A DNA stretch of 64,000 nt from Photobacterium aquimaris (GCF_002954455.1 NZ_MSCC01000001.1:385205-449204); one strand, 5' to 3'. Shown: positions 21,709 to 31,125, numbered from the stretch's first letter. The notes: generated by a model not told the origin, from the sequence alone. Numbers and translations: made by a program.

Positions 21709-22470
21709 GTGGATTTGGCAACACTTATTGGATTATTAGGTGCATTCGCTTTTATTTTGATGGCAATGTTAGTTGGCGGTGATTTGGTGATGTTTGCCGA
21801 TACCTCTTCAGTATTTATCGTTATTGGCGGCAGTTTATTTGTGGTACTGATGAAATACAATATCAGTCAGTTTTTGGGTGCTGCAAAAGTTGCGGCAAAA
21901 GCGTTTATCTTTAAAACCGATAAACCAGATGACCTTATTGCTCAGATTGTCACGATGGCGGATTCTGCCCGTAAAGGGGGATTTTTAGCCTTAGAAGAAA
22001 TGGAAGTAGAGAATCCATTTTTACGTAAAGGTATTGATTTGTTGGTTGATGGCCATGATGCCGATACGGTACGAATGATATTACGTAAAGATATTGCATT
22101 AACCAATGAACGCCATGAGCAAGGCGCCAGCATTTTTTCATCGCTTGGTGATGTTGCGCCGGCGATGGGAATGATCGGTACTCTTATAGGCTTAGTGGCG
22201 ATGCTGTCAAATATGAACGATCCTAAATCGATAGGGCCAGCAATGGCAGTAGCATTGTTAACAACGTTATATGGTTCGATTTTGGCAAATATGGTGGCGT
22301 TACCGATTGCTGATAAATTGATGTTACGTAAAAACGAAGAGCGTTTGAACCGATTACTGATTCTTGATGGTGTATTAGCGATTCAAGAAGGACAAAATCC
22401 ACGCGTGATTGATAGTTATTTAAAGAACTATCTGCATGAGAAAAAACGTCGATTGAATTTTGATGAATAA
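21709..22470 (+). CDS. pomA: Sodium-driven flagellar motor stator protein PomA
   Basis: With PomB forms the stator channel that turns the polar flagellum using sodium flow. 253 residues, GTG start with GAAGGAGATT upstream. Four membrane helices: about 1-22, 32-50, 148-170 (DVAPAMGMIGTLIGLVAML) and 180-202 (AVALLTTLYGSILANMVALP), with the large cytoplasmic loop between helices 2 and 3 holding the charged residues that touch FliG. Closely resembles Vibrio PomA in length and sequence. Paired with pomB nine bases downstream. Sodium rather than proton use is inferred from this similarity and from the sodium pump in the same window. Confidence 0.96.
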   Translation: MDLATLIGLLGAFAFILMAMLVGGDLVMFADTSSVFIVIGGSLFVVLMKYNISQFLGAAKVAAKAFIFKTDKPDDLIAQIVTMADSARKGGFLALEEMEVENPFLRKGIDLLVDGHDADTVRMILRKDIALTNERHEQGASIFSSLGDVAPAMGMIGTLIGLVAMLSNMNDPKSIGPAMAVALLTTLYGSILANMVALPIADKLMLRKNEERLNRLLILDGVLAIQEGQNPRVIDSYLKNYLHEKKRRLNFDE

Positions 22471-22479
22471 GAGCTAAGC

Positions 22480-23385
22480 ATGGATTCTTTACCTCAGCCA
22501 CACAAAAAAGGCTCTCCACCATGGATGGCAACATTTGCCGATCTGGCGACACTATTAATGTGTTTTTTTGTATTGTTGTTATCTTTTTCTGAAATGGATG
22601 TGCTGAAATTCAAACAAATTGCAGGATCGATGAAATATGCATTTGGGGTTCAAAATGTATTGGATGTTAACGATATACCCAAAGGTACCAGTGTTATTGC
22701 GCAAGAATTTCGTCCAGGCCGTCCAGAGCCAACGCCAATTGAAGTGATCATGCAGCAAACAATTGATATGACGAAACGTTCATTAGATTTTCATGATGGG
22801 GTTGCCGAGCGTGAAGGCGGTTCACGTCAAGATAGCGTGGTATTAGATGGTGGTATAAATGACAATACAGTAACCAAACAAGCCCAGCAACAGTCCCAAG
22901 CTCAACAACAAGCAGCACAAGCATTAACCCAAGCCTTAGCGCGAGAAATCACTGATAACATGGTCGAAGTTGAATCATTTGGTCAACAACTAGTGATTCG
23001 CATTAAAGAAAAAGGTGCTTTCCCTGAAGGTTCGGCTTTTTTACAACCAAAATTTATCCCTCTTATTCAACAAGTCACTGAACTGGTAAAAGATGTTCCT
23101 GGCATTATTCGTATTAGTGGTCACACTGATAATCAAGCGTTAGATTCTGAACTCTATCGTTCTAATTGGGATATATCATCTCAACGTGCGGTCTCTGTTG
23201 CTCAAGCAATGGAGCAAGTAAAAGGTTTTGATCGTAAGCGGATGCGAGTGGTTGGCATGGCTGATACTGCACCGATTGCCGATAATAAAACGGCAACAGG
23301 ACGGAGTCGTAATCGACGGGTTGAAATTTCAATTGTTCAAGGTAAGCCCCATTATTCTGAAGAAATTAGCAGCGATGAACAATAA
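22480..23385 (+). CDS. pomB: Sodium-driven flagellar motor stator protein PomB
   Basis: Stator partner of PomA, anchored to peptidoglycan. One membrane helix near the N-terminus (about 17-39) with the ion-binding aspartate D21 in TFADLATLL; a flexible, glutamine- and alanine-rich linker (about 130-155); and a C-terminal OmpA-like peptidoglycan-binding domain (about 170-295) with ISGHTDNQ and the NRRVEISI end. 301 residues, slightly shorter than Vibrio PomB at the N-terminus. Second gene of the pomAB pair. Confidence 0.96.
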   Translation: MDSLPQPHKKGSPPWMATFADLATLLMCFFVLLLSFSEMDVLKFKQIAGSMKYAFGVQNVLDVNDIPKGTSVIAQEFRPGRPEPTPIEVIMQQTIDMTKRSLDFHDGVAEREGGSRQDSVVLDGGINDNTVTKQAQQQSQAQQQAAQALTQALAREITDNMVEVESFGQQLVIRIKEKGAFPEGSAFLQPKFIPLIQQVTELVKDVPGIIRISGHTDNQALDSELYRSNWDISSQRAVSVAQAMEQVKGFDRKRMRVVGMADTAPIADNKTATGRSRNRRVEISIVQGKPHYSEEISSDEQ

Positions 23386-23605
23386 TCTTTAAATATTTAA
23401 TGGCTATATTTGCTGGTTACAAAGATTGTGACTAAGGTAAACCAATATAAATGCCAATAATAATCGTGTGACTCTATAAGATAAGTGATGCTGTTAGCAT
23501 ATCCTTGTTTCAGTGACAGACACCTTGCTGTATAATTCGCGCCTTTAATTCCGTTTGGTACTTTATTCTGTTTGGTACTTTAGACCCAGTGAAGCGAAGT
23601 GTGTT

Positions 23606-25057
23606 ATGAAATTTATAGTTAAACCACATCCAGAGATTTTTGTTAAAAGTGATTCAGTACGTAAGCGTTTTATCAAAATTCTTGAATCTAACCTGCGCAT
23701 TATTTTAAAGCGTCAGTCTGAGTCTGTTAGTGTTTACAATCGCCGCTTCTCGTTAGAAGTGAACGAACCTGATGAAACTAAACGTGACATGGTGCTTGCT
23801 GCTTTAACGCAAACACCTGGTATTCACCACACACTTGAAGTTCAGCAGACGGAATTTACCGATCTTCATAATATCTTTGAGCAAACTCTTGCACTTGTGG
23901 GTGAGAGTCTTGAAGGTAAGACATTCTGTGTACGCGCTAAACGTGTCGGCCAACATGACTTTACTTCGATTGAAGCTGAACGTTATGTCGGCGGTGGTCT
24001 TAATCAAGCGATTGAATCTGCAAAAGTAAGACTTAAAAAGCCTGATATTACGGTTAATATCGAGATTGAGCATAATTTGCTTAACCAAGTATTATTCCGC
24101 CATAAAGGCTTAGGTGGCTTCCCTCTAGGTACACAAGAAGACGTATTAAGCCTTATTTCAGGTGGCTTTGACTCAGGCGTTTCAAGCTATCTACATATTA
24201 AACGCGGCAGTAAAGTGCATTACTGTTTCTTTAATCTTGGTGGTCCTGTCCATGAGATCGGTGTTAAGCAAGTTGCTCACTTCTTATGGCAAAAATACGG
24301 TTCATCTGCCAAAGTTAAATTTATCGCGGTTGATTTTGATCCTGTTGTGGGTGAGATCTTAGAAAAAGTTGACGATGGCCAAATGGGTGTGATCCTAAAA
24401 CGTATGTTTATGCGTGCTGCGGGTCGTATTGCTGATAAATTTGGTATTCAAGCATTAGTGACAGGTGAAGCGTTAGGCCAAGTTTCTAGCCAAACACTGA
24501 CTAACCTGCGAATGATTGATAACGTGACTGATTCGTTAATTCTTCGTCCGCTAATTAACTGGGATAAAGAAGACATTATCGATTTATCTCGTCAGATTGG
24601 TACTGAAGATTTTGCGGCGACAATGCCTGAATTCTGTGGTGTGATCTCAAAGAGCCCGACCGTTAAAGCGGTAAAATCAAAGCTTGAGATTGAAGAATCA
24701 AAGTTTGATTTTACTATTCTGGATCGCGTTATAGACGAGGCACGAGTGATGGATATTCGTGAAATCGAAAAGCAGAGCCAAGAACAAGCCCCTGAAGTTG
24801 AACTTGTTGAGCAAATCTCAACGGATGCTATTGTGCTTGATATTCGTAGCCCAGATGAAGAAGATGAAAATCCACTTGAGTTAGATGGTGTAGAAGTGAA
24901 GCATATTCCATTCTATAAGCTAGCAACTCAATTTGGCGACTTACCAAAAGAAAAGACTTACTTACTTTACTGTGCACACGGTGTAATGAGTCGTTTACAA
25001 GCCTTATACTTGAAAGAGAATGGCTTTGACAACGTGAAAGTCTATCGCCCACGCTAA
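23606..25057 (+). CDS. thiI: tRNA 4-thiouridine synthase / thiazole sulfurtransferase ThiI
   Basis: Transfers sulfur from IscS to U8 of tRNA and to ThiS for thiamine thiazole synthesis. 483 residues from ATG 23606: N-terminal ferredoxin-like and THUMP domains (about 1-170), PP-loop ATPase with [11 protein letters not shown]344 in EFCGVISKS, and a C-terminal rhodanese domain with the persulfide cysteine C456 in YCAHGVMSR. Both cysteines fall at the E. coli numbering, so the long bifunctional form is intact. An in-frame start 17 codons upstream is not conserved. thiI next to yajL and panE is the E. coli arrangement. Confidence 0.97.
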   Translation: MKFIVKPHPEIFVKSDSVRKRFIKILESNLRIILKRQSESVSVYNRRFSLEVNEPDETKRDMVLAALTQTPGIHHTLEVQQTEFTDLHNIFEQTLALVGESLEGKTFCVRAKRVGQHDFTSIEAERYVGGGLNQAIESAKVRLKKPDITVNIEIEHNLLNQVLFRHKGLGGFPLGTQEDVLSLISGGFDSGVSSYLHIKRGSKVHYCFFNLGGPVHEIGVKQVAHFLWQKYGSSAKVKFIAVDFDPVVGEILEKVDDGQMGVILKRMFMRAAGRIADKFGIQALVTGEALGQVSSQTLTNLRMIDNVTDSLILRPLINWDKEDIIDLSRQIGTEDFAATMPEFCGVISKSPTVKAVKSKLEIEESKFDFTILDRVIDEARVMDIREIEKQSQEQAPEVELVEQISTDAIVLDIRSPDEEDENPLELDGVEVKHIPFYKLATQFGDLPKEKTYLLYCAHGVMSRLQALYLKENGFDNVKVYRPR

Positions 25058-25107
25058 TTTAAGCGTACGAGTAACTTGATTGTTTAGATTAAGTTATTCG
25101 CTGAGCT

Positions 25108-25148
25108 AAAAAAGCCCTCATATGATTGTGATCATTGGGGGCTTTTTT
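25108..25148. terminator. Bidirectional terminator between thiI and yajL
   Basis: AAAAAAGCCC and GGGGGCTTTTTT close a long stem-loop with extra pairing (TCA...TGA) inside; U-runs on both strands. Confidence 0.9.
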
Positions 25149-25174
25149 ATGTCGGTTTTATGTTAAAGCTGAGG

Positions 25175-25783
25175 TTAACGCTCAGGCATGATGTCGTAAT
25201 GCATGTTTGGCCATACCACCATTGATTCAGCAATTGCCGCTGTGGTGGCTTTGTTAGTTAGTTGGGTAACAAGATCTAATGCAAACTCTTGAGCTGTACC
25301 TGGACCTTGGCTGGTCAATAATCGAGCATGTTTATCATATACCACTCGTTTAGGACGTAATTGCGCTGCTGCAATTTGGTGATGAAAAGCCGGGTGACAG
25401 GTCATCAACGCTTTAGTAAACATATCATTAGCAGCAAAGATTATCGCAGGGGTGGCACAAATAGCAGCAATTAGCTTACCGTCATAATGGTGTTGTTTAA
25501 CAAATTCGACTACTAATGGACTATCTCGAAAATGCTCGGCACCCGCAACGCCACCGGGTAATACCACCGCATCAAATTGATCATCAGCAATAGCAATTAA
25601 TGCTGTATCTGCCACCAGTTTAATGCCACGCGAGCCATCAACAATTAATGCACCATCTTCAGCTGCGCTGGCAACAATAACGTCAAATTGAGCCCGTTTT
25701 AAAATAGCGATAGTGTTGATCGCTTCCATCTCTTCAGTGCCGGGAGCAATACAAACGACAATACGAGGGCATAATTCATTCAT
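25175..25783 (-). CDS. yajL: DJ-1/PfpI family protein YajL
   Basis: DJ-1 superfamily protein of 202 residues, implicated in oxidative stress protection, chaperone-like and proposed deglycase activity. The nucleophile elbow is AAICATPA with C109, and the conserved glutamate lies in PGTEEME. Its ATG overlaps the panE stop by eight bases (ATGAATGA), so translational coupling is likely. The panE-yajL pair convergent with thiI mirrors E. coli. Longer in-frame starts lie inside panE and are rejected. Confidence 0.92.
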   Translation of the reverse strand: MNELCPRIVVCIAPGTEEMEAINTIAILKRAQFDVIVASAAEDGALIVDGSRGIKLVADTALIAIADDQFDAVVLPGGVAGAEHFRDSPLVVEFVKQHHYDGKLIAAICATPAIIFAANDMFTKALMTCHPAFHHQIAAAQLRPKRVVYDKHARLLTSQGPGTAQEFALDLVTQLTNKATTAAIAESMVVWPNMHYDIMPER

Positions 25784-26681
25784 GGTCTTGTGACTCCATG
25801 TGTTTAATCGCCTGCCACAATTGTTTATTGACTGGAGTGTCAATGTGGTGGCGCTGAGCTTGTTGGACTAAATAACCGTTAATATAATCGATTTCTGTTG
25901 AGCGATGATGGAAAATATCACGATTCATTGAGGAATAATTAGCAGATGTTGCAGCAATAACGCTATCGACTTGGTGACGTAATTGTTGTGACGTCGTATT
26001 AACACCTTCAGCTGTCATAACTTGTGCGATTTCTGTACAAATAGCGTCAAGTTGGGCTTGATAACAGTTTTGGCCTAAGTCGCCGTTAGGGCATTGGTTA
26101 ACCGCTGTTAATGGGTTGATGGCACAATTAATAGCCAGCTTCTGCCACAGTGGTTGATAGATATTAGTATGCCATTGGCTAGGGAATAATGCGCTGTTAA
26201 ACATCTCTGCAACATGGGTTTGAGATTGGGCTTGCTGATTAATTGCACCCAGCCATGTTTGTCCTAAACCTGTATGGTGAATTGTTGTCGGGGTAGGTTT
26301 GAAAGCTGCTTGAGAGGTGGTGGCATAGATAATTGGATTATGGGGTAATAGCTGTTGAACATGTTGCTGACTACCAATGCCATTATGCATAATAATCACT
26401 ACACAATCAGTATTTAAATAAGGTAAAAGAGGCGTCAGGGCGGCAGTAACTTGAAATGCTTTTACGGTAACGATAACCATTTTACTGGCAGCGAGAGCAT
26501 GTGGATCATTGCAACTAAAACTATAGTCAGTAGTGATTGTTGGTGAGTTTAATTCACTAAAATGCACCATTATTTCAGGGGCTGAATCTCTGGTCCACAA
26601 TTGCACATTATGCTGTTGTTGGGTTAATTTTACCGCCCATAATGTGCCAATAGCACCTGCACCTACCAAAGTTATGTTCAC
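25776..26681 (-). CDS. panE: 2-dehydropantoate 2-reductase
   Basis: Reduces ketopantoate to pantoate with NADPH for coenzyme A synthesis. 301 residues: N-terminal Rossmann fold with GAGAIG (residues 7-12), the VTVKAFQV strand, HNGIG loop, catalytic lysine region WQKLAINCAINPLTA, and the C-terminal helical domain with the NYSSMNRDI motif (conserved SSM-D). Cytosolic. Upstream of yajL with overlap. Confidence 0.93.
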   Translation of the reverse strand: MNITLVGAGAIGTLWAVKLTQQQHNVQLWTRDSAPEIMVHFSELNSPTITTDYSFSCNDPHALAASKMVIVTVKAFQVTAALTPLLPYLNTDCVVIIMHNGIGSQQHVQQLLPHNPIIYATTSQAAFKPTPTTIHHTGLGQTWLGAINQQAQSQTHVAEMFNSALFPSQWHTNIYQPLWQKLAINCAINPLTAVNQCPNGDLGQNCYQAQLDAICTEIAQVMTAEGVNTTSQQLRHQVDSVIAATSANYSSMNRDIFHHRSTEIDYINGYLVQQAQRHHIDTPVNKQLWQAIKHMESQDHE

Positions 26682-26742
26682 AGTTGAATCCGTTATTAGC
26701 CTAATTTATGACATCATAACATTGTGGCTAATCGCGACGATC

Positions 26743-26771
26743 AAAAAAGGCGCTATCAGCGCCTTTTTTAT
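26743..26771. terminator. Terminator after ompK, upstream of panE
   Basis: GGCGCT-ATC-AGCGCC stem flanked by six A and six T residues, so it can work on both strands. It ends the ompK transcript and separates it from panE. Confidence 0.9.
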
Positions 26772-26788
26772 GGTGTTATAGCGTCAGC

Positions 26789-27592
26789 TTAGAACTTGTA
26801 AGATAGGCTGAAGTATTGTGAAACACCTGTTGATTTAAGACCAGCAGAGTCTTTAATGCCGTATACATTGTAGTAAGCTTTTAGGCCGTAACCAACCGCA
26901 TAGCGATCTGTATGCCATACAAGGCCGTTGTACATTACACCACCGTTGCTTGCTGATGCGTATTCTTTTTTCATACCAAATTGGTAATCAAGGTAACCTT
27001 GGTAAGAGATGAAAGTGCCGTTTTCAAAAGTATAAACAGGTTTGAACCAGTTAGTTGATACTTGGTAACCGTTCCAATCTTTTTTGTTCATGTCATACAA
27101 TGAGTAAACATTGAAGCCCATTTTACCTAACCATGGCATTTCAATGTCAGAACCTAGACCAACGAAGTAGTTATTAACACCGCCGTTATTACCACCATAG
27201 TTAAATAGTGTTGCAATATACAATTCTTTTACAGGACCGAAAGATAAATCTTTACCAGTTAATGCATCAAGTGAAATACGTGGTGCAAATTTCATGAACA
27301 TTTTATCTGGTGAGGATGCTTTATCGCTGCTATCTGAATTTGTTAGGTTAAATACATCAACATAACCATAAAGGTCAAAAATTCCAGAGCGACCGCCAAA
27401 TTCCATTTCTAAGTAGTCGTGACCTGAATGTGCATCTGCAGGACGAGGTAATTCTTTTAGCGCGTACATTAAGTTGAATTGCATCCACTTAAAATCATTT
27501 TTATGGATGTTGTCAGAGTAATCTGCCGCATTAGCTAACGAAGGTAGTGCTGTTGCTGCTAAAACGCTTAATGCTACTAGTGATTTGCGCAT
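26789..27592 (-). CDS. ompK: Outer membrane protein OmpK / nucleoside-specific channel (Tsx family)
   Basis: Outer-membrane beta-barrel of the Tsx/OmpK family for nucleoside uptake, also a phage receptor in Vibrio. 267 residues with a clear signal peptide (MRKSLVALSVLAATALPSLANA, cleaved before ADYSD). Family marks include HKNDFKWMQFNL, DYLEMEFGGRSGIFDLYGYVD, GKDLSFGPVKELY, DWNGYQVSTNWFKP, and a terminal phenylalanine (SLSYKF) typical of porins. Monocistronic with terminator. Two CRP-like half-matched sites upstream suggest carbon and nucleoside control as for E. coli tsx. Confidence 0.95.
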   Translation of the reverse strand: MRKSLVALSVLAATALPSLANAADYSDNIHKNDFKWMQFNLMYALKELPRPADAHSGHDYLEMEFGGRSGIFDLYGYVDVFNLTNSDSSDKASSPDKMFMKFAPRISLDALTGKDLSFGPVKELYIATLFNYGGNNGGVNNYFVGLGSDIEMPWLGKMGFNVYSLYDMNKKDWNGYQVSTNWFKPVYTFENGTFISYQGYLDYQFGMKKEYASASNGGVMYNGLVWHTDRYAVGYGLKAYYNVYGIKDSAGLKSTGVSQYFSLSYKF

Positions 27593-27713
27593 CTTGATAT
27601 CTCGCTCATGTTGATCTAGATGGTGGGATTTTGGCCGCCCCGTTTTGTTGGCGCTGATTCTAGTGTTTTATTTCACGTTTGGGAATGTAACGATTTCGCA
27701 ATCCTTTGCTATT

Positions 27714-27771
27714 TGTGATCGCGATCCAATTCAATCGATTACAGCGAGTGGTAAGTGTGATGTTGATCCAT
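27714..27771 (-). promoter_or_regulatory. Two CRP-like sites upstream of ompK
   Basis: Two TGTGA-N6-TCC sequences (27714-27729 and 27756-27771) lie 42 bases apart, 122-180 bases upstream of the ompK start. Each matches the CRP consensus well in one half and three of five in the other. Tandem CRP sites flanking CytR are known for nucleoside genes in E. coli, but a CytR site was not identified. Confidence 0.4.
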
Positions 27772-27855
27772 TAATGAATCACTAATCTGAACTTTATATT
27801 GGTTGAATAGACTAAGGCTGTCGCAATGTTGGACGGTTTTTTAGACAGGAGTGAA

Positions 27856-27888
27856 AAGGAAGTTAGTGCTTAAATGACTAACTTCCTC
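27856..27888 (-). terminator. Terminator of ampG
   Basis: Read on the minus strand, GGAAGTTAGT and ACTAACTTCC form a perfect 10-bp stem followed by TTTTC, just past the ampG stop. Confidence 0.75.
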
Positions 27889-27912
27889 AGTGGTATTTCT
27901 TATAAAAAATAG

Positions 27913-29301
27913 TTAAGGCTGGTGAGTGGGGGTAGCCACAATATTAAGTGCAGAGTTATTTGCTAATAGACGAATTAATATCAGTACCGGAATACCCATT
28001 AATGCGGTGGTGAAGAAAAACACATTATAGCCAAAGTGATCAATATAGACTCCAGAAAACCCGGCAATGAATTTAGGGAATAGCACCATTATCGAGCTAA
28101 AGAGTGCGTATTGGGTGGCAGAGAAAGCAACATTGGTTAAGCTTGACATAAAAGTAATAAATGCCGCTGTCGCAATGCCTGCGCCAAGGTTATCTGCTGA
28201 TATAACCACGGTTAGCATTTCGATATTATTACCGACATAGCTAAATACGATAAACAGTAAATTGGTAATCGCTGATAATATCGCGCCGAGTGCTAATATT
28301 TTAAGGGTGCCAAATTTACTGACTAGAATACCGCCCAGACCCGCGCCTGCAATGGTCATTATGACCCCGAAAATTTTTGAAACGGAAGCAACTTCATTTT
28401 TAGTGAAGCCCATATCGACGTAAAACACATTGGCCATCACGCCCATAACAATATCGGAAATACGGTAACAGCTGATCAACAGTAATATAAGCAGTGCATT
28501 TTTACCGTAGCGTTGAAAGAAATCTCGAAACGGCATAATAACAGCAGTGTAAAACCATGCGCTTAAATTAGCATAATGTTTGTTATAGCCTTTTCCGATA
28601 AGTTGCTGTTTATATTCTTTTTCTATGGTGTTTATAGCGCTATTATCAATGGTGGGTTCTTTGACAATAAGTGTTGTCACTACACCAATGAGCATCATTG
28701 CAGCCATAATGAAGTAGGCACTTTTCCAGCCACTAGGATCATAACCGGTGTCTGAGCCAAACCATGCCGCAAAGGCTAATGCGCCAGCGCCCGCCATGAT
28801 CATCGCTAATCGATAACCCGCTAAGTAAGTTGCCGATAATGCCGCTTGCATTCTTTCTGTTGCCAATTCAATACGAAAAGCATCAATAACGATATCTTGA
28901 GTTGCAGAGGCAAAAGCAACCATGATGGCGAAAATTGCAAACTTGAACAAATCAGTTTGCGGGTTACTTAATGCCATACCACATAATGATAAAATAATCA
29001 CAATTTGTGAAAATAGCATCCAGCCACGGCGACGACCAAATAAACGTGAAAAAATCGGTAATGGAAACCGATCAACCAGAGGTGACCACGCCCATTTAAA
29101 ACCATACGCTAAGGCAACCCAGCTAAAAAAGCCAATACTGGTTTTACTGACATCAGCCTCACGTAGCCAAAATGATAAGGTACCAAACACTAATAAGATC
29201 GGTAATCCGGATGAAAACCCAAGTGCTAACATGATCAAGGCTTTTGGATTGGCGTAAACGCGCCAGCCTTGTGGATTTTGTTGAGGTGCCGCTGTATCCA
29301 T
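27913..29301 (-). CDS. ampG: Muropeptide permease AmpG
   Basis: Major-facilitator inner-membrane carrier that imports anhydro-muropeptides for cell-wall recycling, and affects AmpC induction where present. 462 residues with about 12-14 hydrophobic helices; family marks are ALGFSSGLPILLV, FGTLSFWLREA, WSPLVDRFPLP, RRRGWMLFSQ, SATQDIVIDAFRIEL, and the late DNLGAGIATAAFITFMSSL helix. Neighbour genes yajG and bolA match the E. coli cluster. It works on products of transglycosylases such as MltF also in this window. Confidence 0.95.
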   Translation of the reverse strand: MDTAAPQQNPQGWRVYANPKALIMLALGFSSGLPILLVFGTLSFWLREADVSKTSIGFFSWVALAYGFKWAWSPLVDRFPLPIFSRLFGRRRGWMLFSQIVIILSLCGMALSNPQTDLFKFAIFAIMVAFASATQDIVIDAFRIELATERMQAALSATYLAGYRLAMIMAGAGALAFAAWFGSDTGYDPSGWKSAYFIMAAMMLIGVVTTLIVKEPTIDNSAINTIEKEYKQQLIGKGYNKHYANLSAWFYTAVIMPFRDFFQRYGKNALLILLLISCYRISDIVMGVMANVFYVDMGFTKNEVASVSKIFGVIMTIAGAGLGGILVSKFGTLKILALGAILSAITNLLFIVFSYVGNNIEMLTVVISADNLGAGIATAAFITFMSSLTNVAFSATQYALFSSIMVLFPKFIAGFSGVYIDHFGYNVFFFTTALMGIPVLILIRLLANNSALNIVATPTHQP

Positions 29302-29501
29302 ATCTTCCTCTGAAAACCAACTAGCAATACCTATCGCTAGCGTGCTGAATATTTGAGATTTTTTACTATAAAATTCAAGCTTAGCAGCTCTAAATATGGG
29401 CTGCTATCAAAAACAATAATATCCATACCGACTGATGGTTATCAGACAAATATTTTACTATTTAATTCTGTTTTATCGCAGATTTAGATAAATAAATAAC
29501 A
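29302..29501. other. Gap between ampG and the small unknown gene
   Basis: 200 AT-rich bases holding an AGCAGC...GCTGCT hairpin (about 29384-29406) without a T-run. It must contain the ampG promoter, which I cannot pinpoint. Confidence 0.35.
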
Positions 29502-29870
29502 TTAGGGGCGACTTATCGCTGCTACGTTAGGGGATGGGCCTATATTGAGTAAATAACAACTGAGGGTGACGACTTTGTGCAGAATAAAGCGATCGCCAAG
29601 TAACTGGTAATCACTAATACCACTCACTGTTTGCACTAAAGACCAATAACTGGCTTCATAATTATTGGCTGGTAGTAGGTTGTCGTGAGGGAGTAGCCAC
29701 CATTGTGCGAGTTGATGATTAACTAAGTTTTGTAGTTGGGCGTAGGTAATATCACCATGGCTGGCTGCAATGGCTTTGAGTGCCAAAACGGGCGCATTAT
29801 CGACAACAAATTGTTGTAAATATTGTTCTTGTTCTGATATTGCTGGACGATTATAAGCAAGTGTTAACAT
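29502..29870 (-). CDS. Hypothetical protein downstream of the cyclophilin gene
   Basis: A 122-residue soluble protein from ATG 29870, with no signal peptide or membrane segment. Helical, glutamine- and leucine-rich sequence (QYLQQFVVDNAP, QLQNLVNHQLAQWW), with a tryptophan-rich centre. I do not recognise a family. The start has AGGTGA five bases upstream. That ribosome binding site lies inside the right arm of a perfect 13-bp inverted repeat, so translation may be controlled by that hairpin. Same strand as and probably co-transcribed with ppiA and yajG. Confidence 0.65.
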   Translation of the reverse strand: MLTLAYNRPAISEQEQYLQQFVVDNAPVLALKAIAASHGDITYAQLQNLVNHQLAQWWLLPHDNLLPANNYEASYWSLVQTVSGISDYQLLGDRFILHKVVTLSCYLLNIGPSPNVAAISRP

Positions 29871-29872
29871 AG

Positions 29873-29911
29873 ACGTCACCTGTACCGTGAGTGATTACGT
29901 ACAGGTGACGT
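29873..29911 (-). promoter_or_regulatory. Perfect 13-bp inverted repeat masking a ribosome binding site
   Basis: ACGTCACCTGTAC and GTACAGGTGACGT are separated by a 13-base loop. On the minus-strand transcript it lies eight bases after the cyclophilin stop and its second arm contains the AGGTGA ribosome binding site of the next gene. No T-run follows, so it is not a simple terminator. Confidence 0.7.
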
Positions 29912-29918
29912 AACCACA

Positions 29919-30470
29919 TTATTTAATGACTTTCATCGCTTCAATAATAATTGGTTGCTGTGGAATATCACTCATACCTGTGCGGGGATCTTTGGTTGTT
30001 GGTATGGTCGCCATTTTTTGTACCACAGGGAAGCCTTTTATTACCTTACCAAATACAGCATAGCCTGTTCGGTTACCTTGAGTATTTAAGAAATCATTAT
30101 TTGCGAGGTTGATATAGAACTGACGAGTGGCTGAATTTGGGTTTTGAGTACGTGCCATTGCAATAGTTGCAATATTATTTGGCAAGCCGTTATCCGCTTC
30201 GTTTTTAATCGGCGGATAGCTTGGACGCTGTTTTAATGCTTGATCAAAGCCACCACCTTGCGCCATAAAACCAGGAATAACACGATGGAAAATAGTGCCT
30301 ACATAACTACCGTCATCAACGTAGCGTAAAAAGTTTTTGGTAGTGATCGGGGCTTTGGCTTCATTCAATTCAATCGTAAAGGGACCTAAATTGGTGGTAA
30401 CCAGTACTTTGGTGGCGGCGCTAACGGGCAATGCAACCAGTAAGCAAAGTGCTAATAAAAAACGTGACAT
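29919..30470 (-). CDS. ppiA: Periplasmic peptidyl-prolyl cis-trans isomerase, cyclophilin type
   Basis: Cyclophilin that accelerates proline isomerisation during folding of exported proteins. Signal peptide MSRFLLALCLLVALPVSAA, then the short bacterial cyclophilin domain (about 22-180) with FHRVIPGFMAQGGG, NSATRQFYINLANNDFLN and GYAVFGKVIKG. 183 residues. Its ATG overlaps the yajG stop (TAATG), so the two are coupled. PpiA is chosen over cytosolic PpiB because of the signal peptide. Confidence 0.92.
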   Translation of the reverse strand: MSRFLLALCLLVALPVSAATKVLVTTNLGPFTIELNEAKAPITTKNFLRYVDDGSYVGTIFHRVIPGFMAQGGGFDQALKQRPSYPPIKNEADNGLPNNIATIAMARTQNPNSATRQFYINLANNDFLNTQGNRTGYAVFGKVIKGFPVVQKMATIPTTKDPRTGMSDIPQQPIIIEAMKVIK

Positions 30471-31045
30471 TATACATTCTCCATAAGGTATTTATTTAAT
30501 TCGTTGTCATGGGCAATTTCATTAAGTATTGAATCCATGAGCTTATTCATGCTGGTAGCAATATCACTATCAGACGCTTTTAATGCATCTTCACGGCTAG
30601 ATCGGCCTGCGTAACGTTTGATAAACTGGCCGTCAGGGGTATTAATCGTGAGCTGTAATTGTAATTCACTATGCATATTGTATTTCACCAACCCTTGTTT
30701 AACGGTAACTAAGGCTTTTTCAACGGTAATTTCTATGGTTGATGTTGCGCTGTTAGTAATATTAAACCCTTGCCCTGTGAGTTGTTGTGCTAGGACTTGG
30801 CGTAGTGTTGTTGAAACCGGTTGTTGTGGTTGAATAATTTGTACATTTTCAGTACCGCTATCAATCGCTGCAATGTAACTATTTGGTGCTTTATCTGCAC
30901 TGCTAAGGTTGAGCGCTTTATGGTTTGCCCACGGTTGTGCGGTAAATACGGCCGTTGGCGTTAATGCCAATGGTGGTGGTGGGGGAGAAGCGGCACAAGC
31001 GGTTAGTATTAATGTTGATGCTAGAATAACGCATTTCTTAATCAT
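30470..31045 (-). CDS. yajG: YajG family lipoprotein
   Basis: Outer-membrane lipoprotein of unknown role. Lipobox LTAC with the lipidated C17, then a proline-rich ASPPPPP stretch and a domain to the C-terminus (VLAQQLTGQGFNI, ELQLQLTINTPDG). 191 residues, usual for YajG. In E. coli yajG lies beside ampG and bolA, as here. Coupled to the downstream cyclophilin gene. Confidence 0.88.
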   Translation of the reverse strand: MIKKCVILASTLILTACAASPPPPPLALTPTAVFTAQPWANHKALNLSSADKAPNSYIAAIDSGTENVQIIQPQQPVSTTLRQVLAQQLTGQGFNITNSATSTIEITVEKALVTVKQGLVKYNMHSELQLQLTINTPDGQFIKRYAGRSSREDALKASDSDIATSMNKLMDSILNEIAHDNELNKYLMENV

Positions 31046-31125
31046 AAAGCATTCCCTTTGCTTATCTGTGAGTATTAGTAATTATTGCCGCTTAAATATC
31101 TATTTTAACGACAATAATGATGGGG

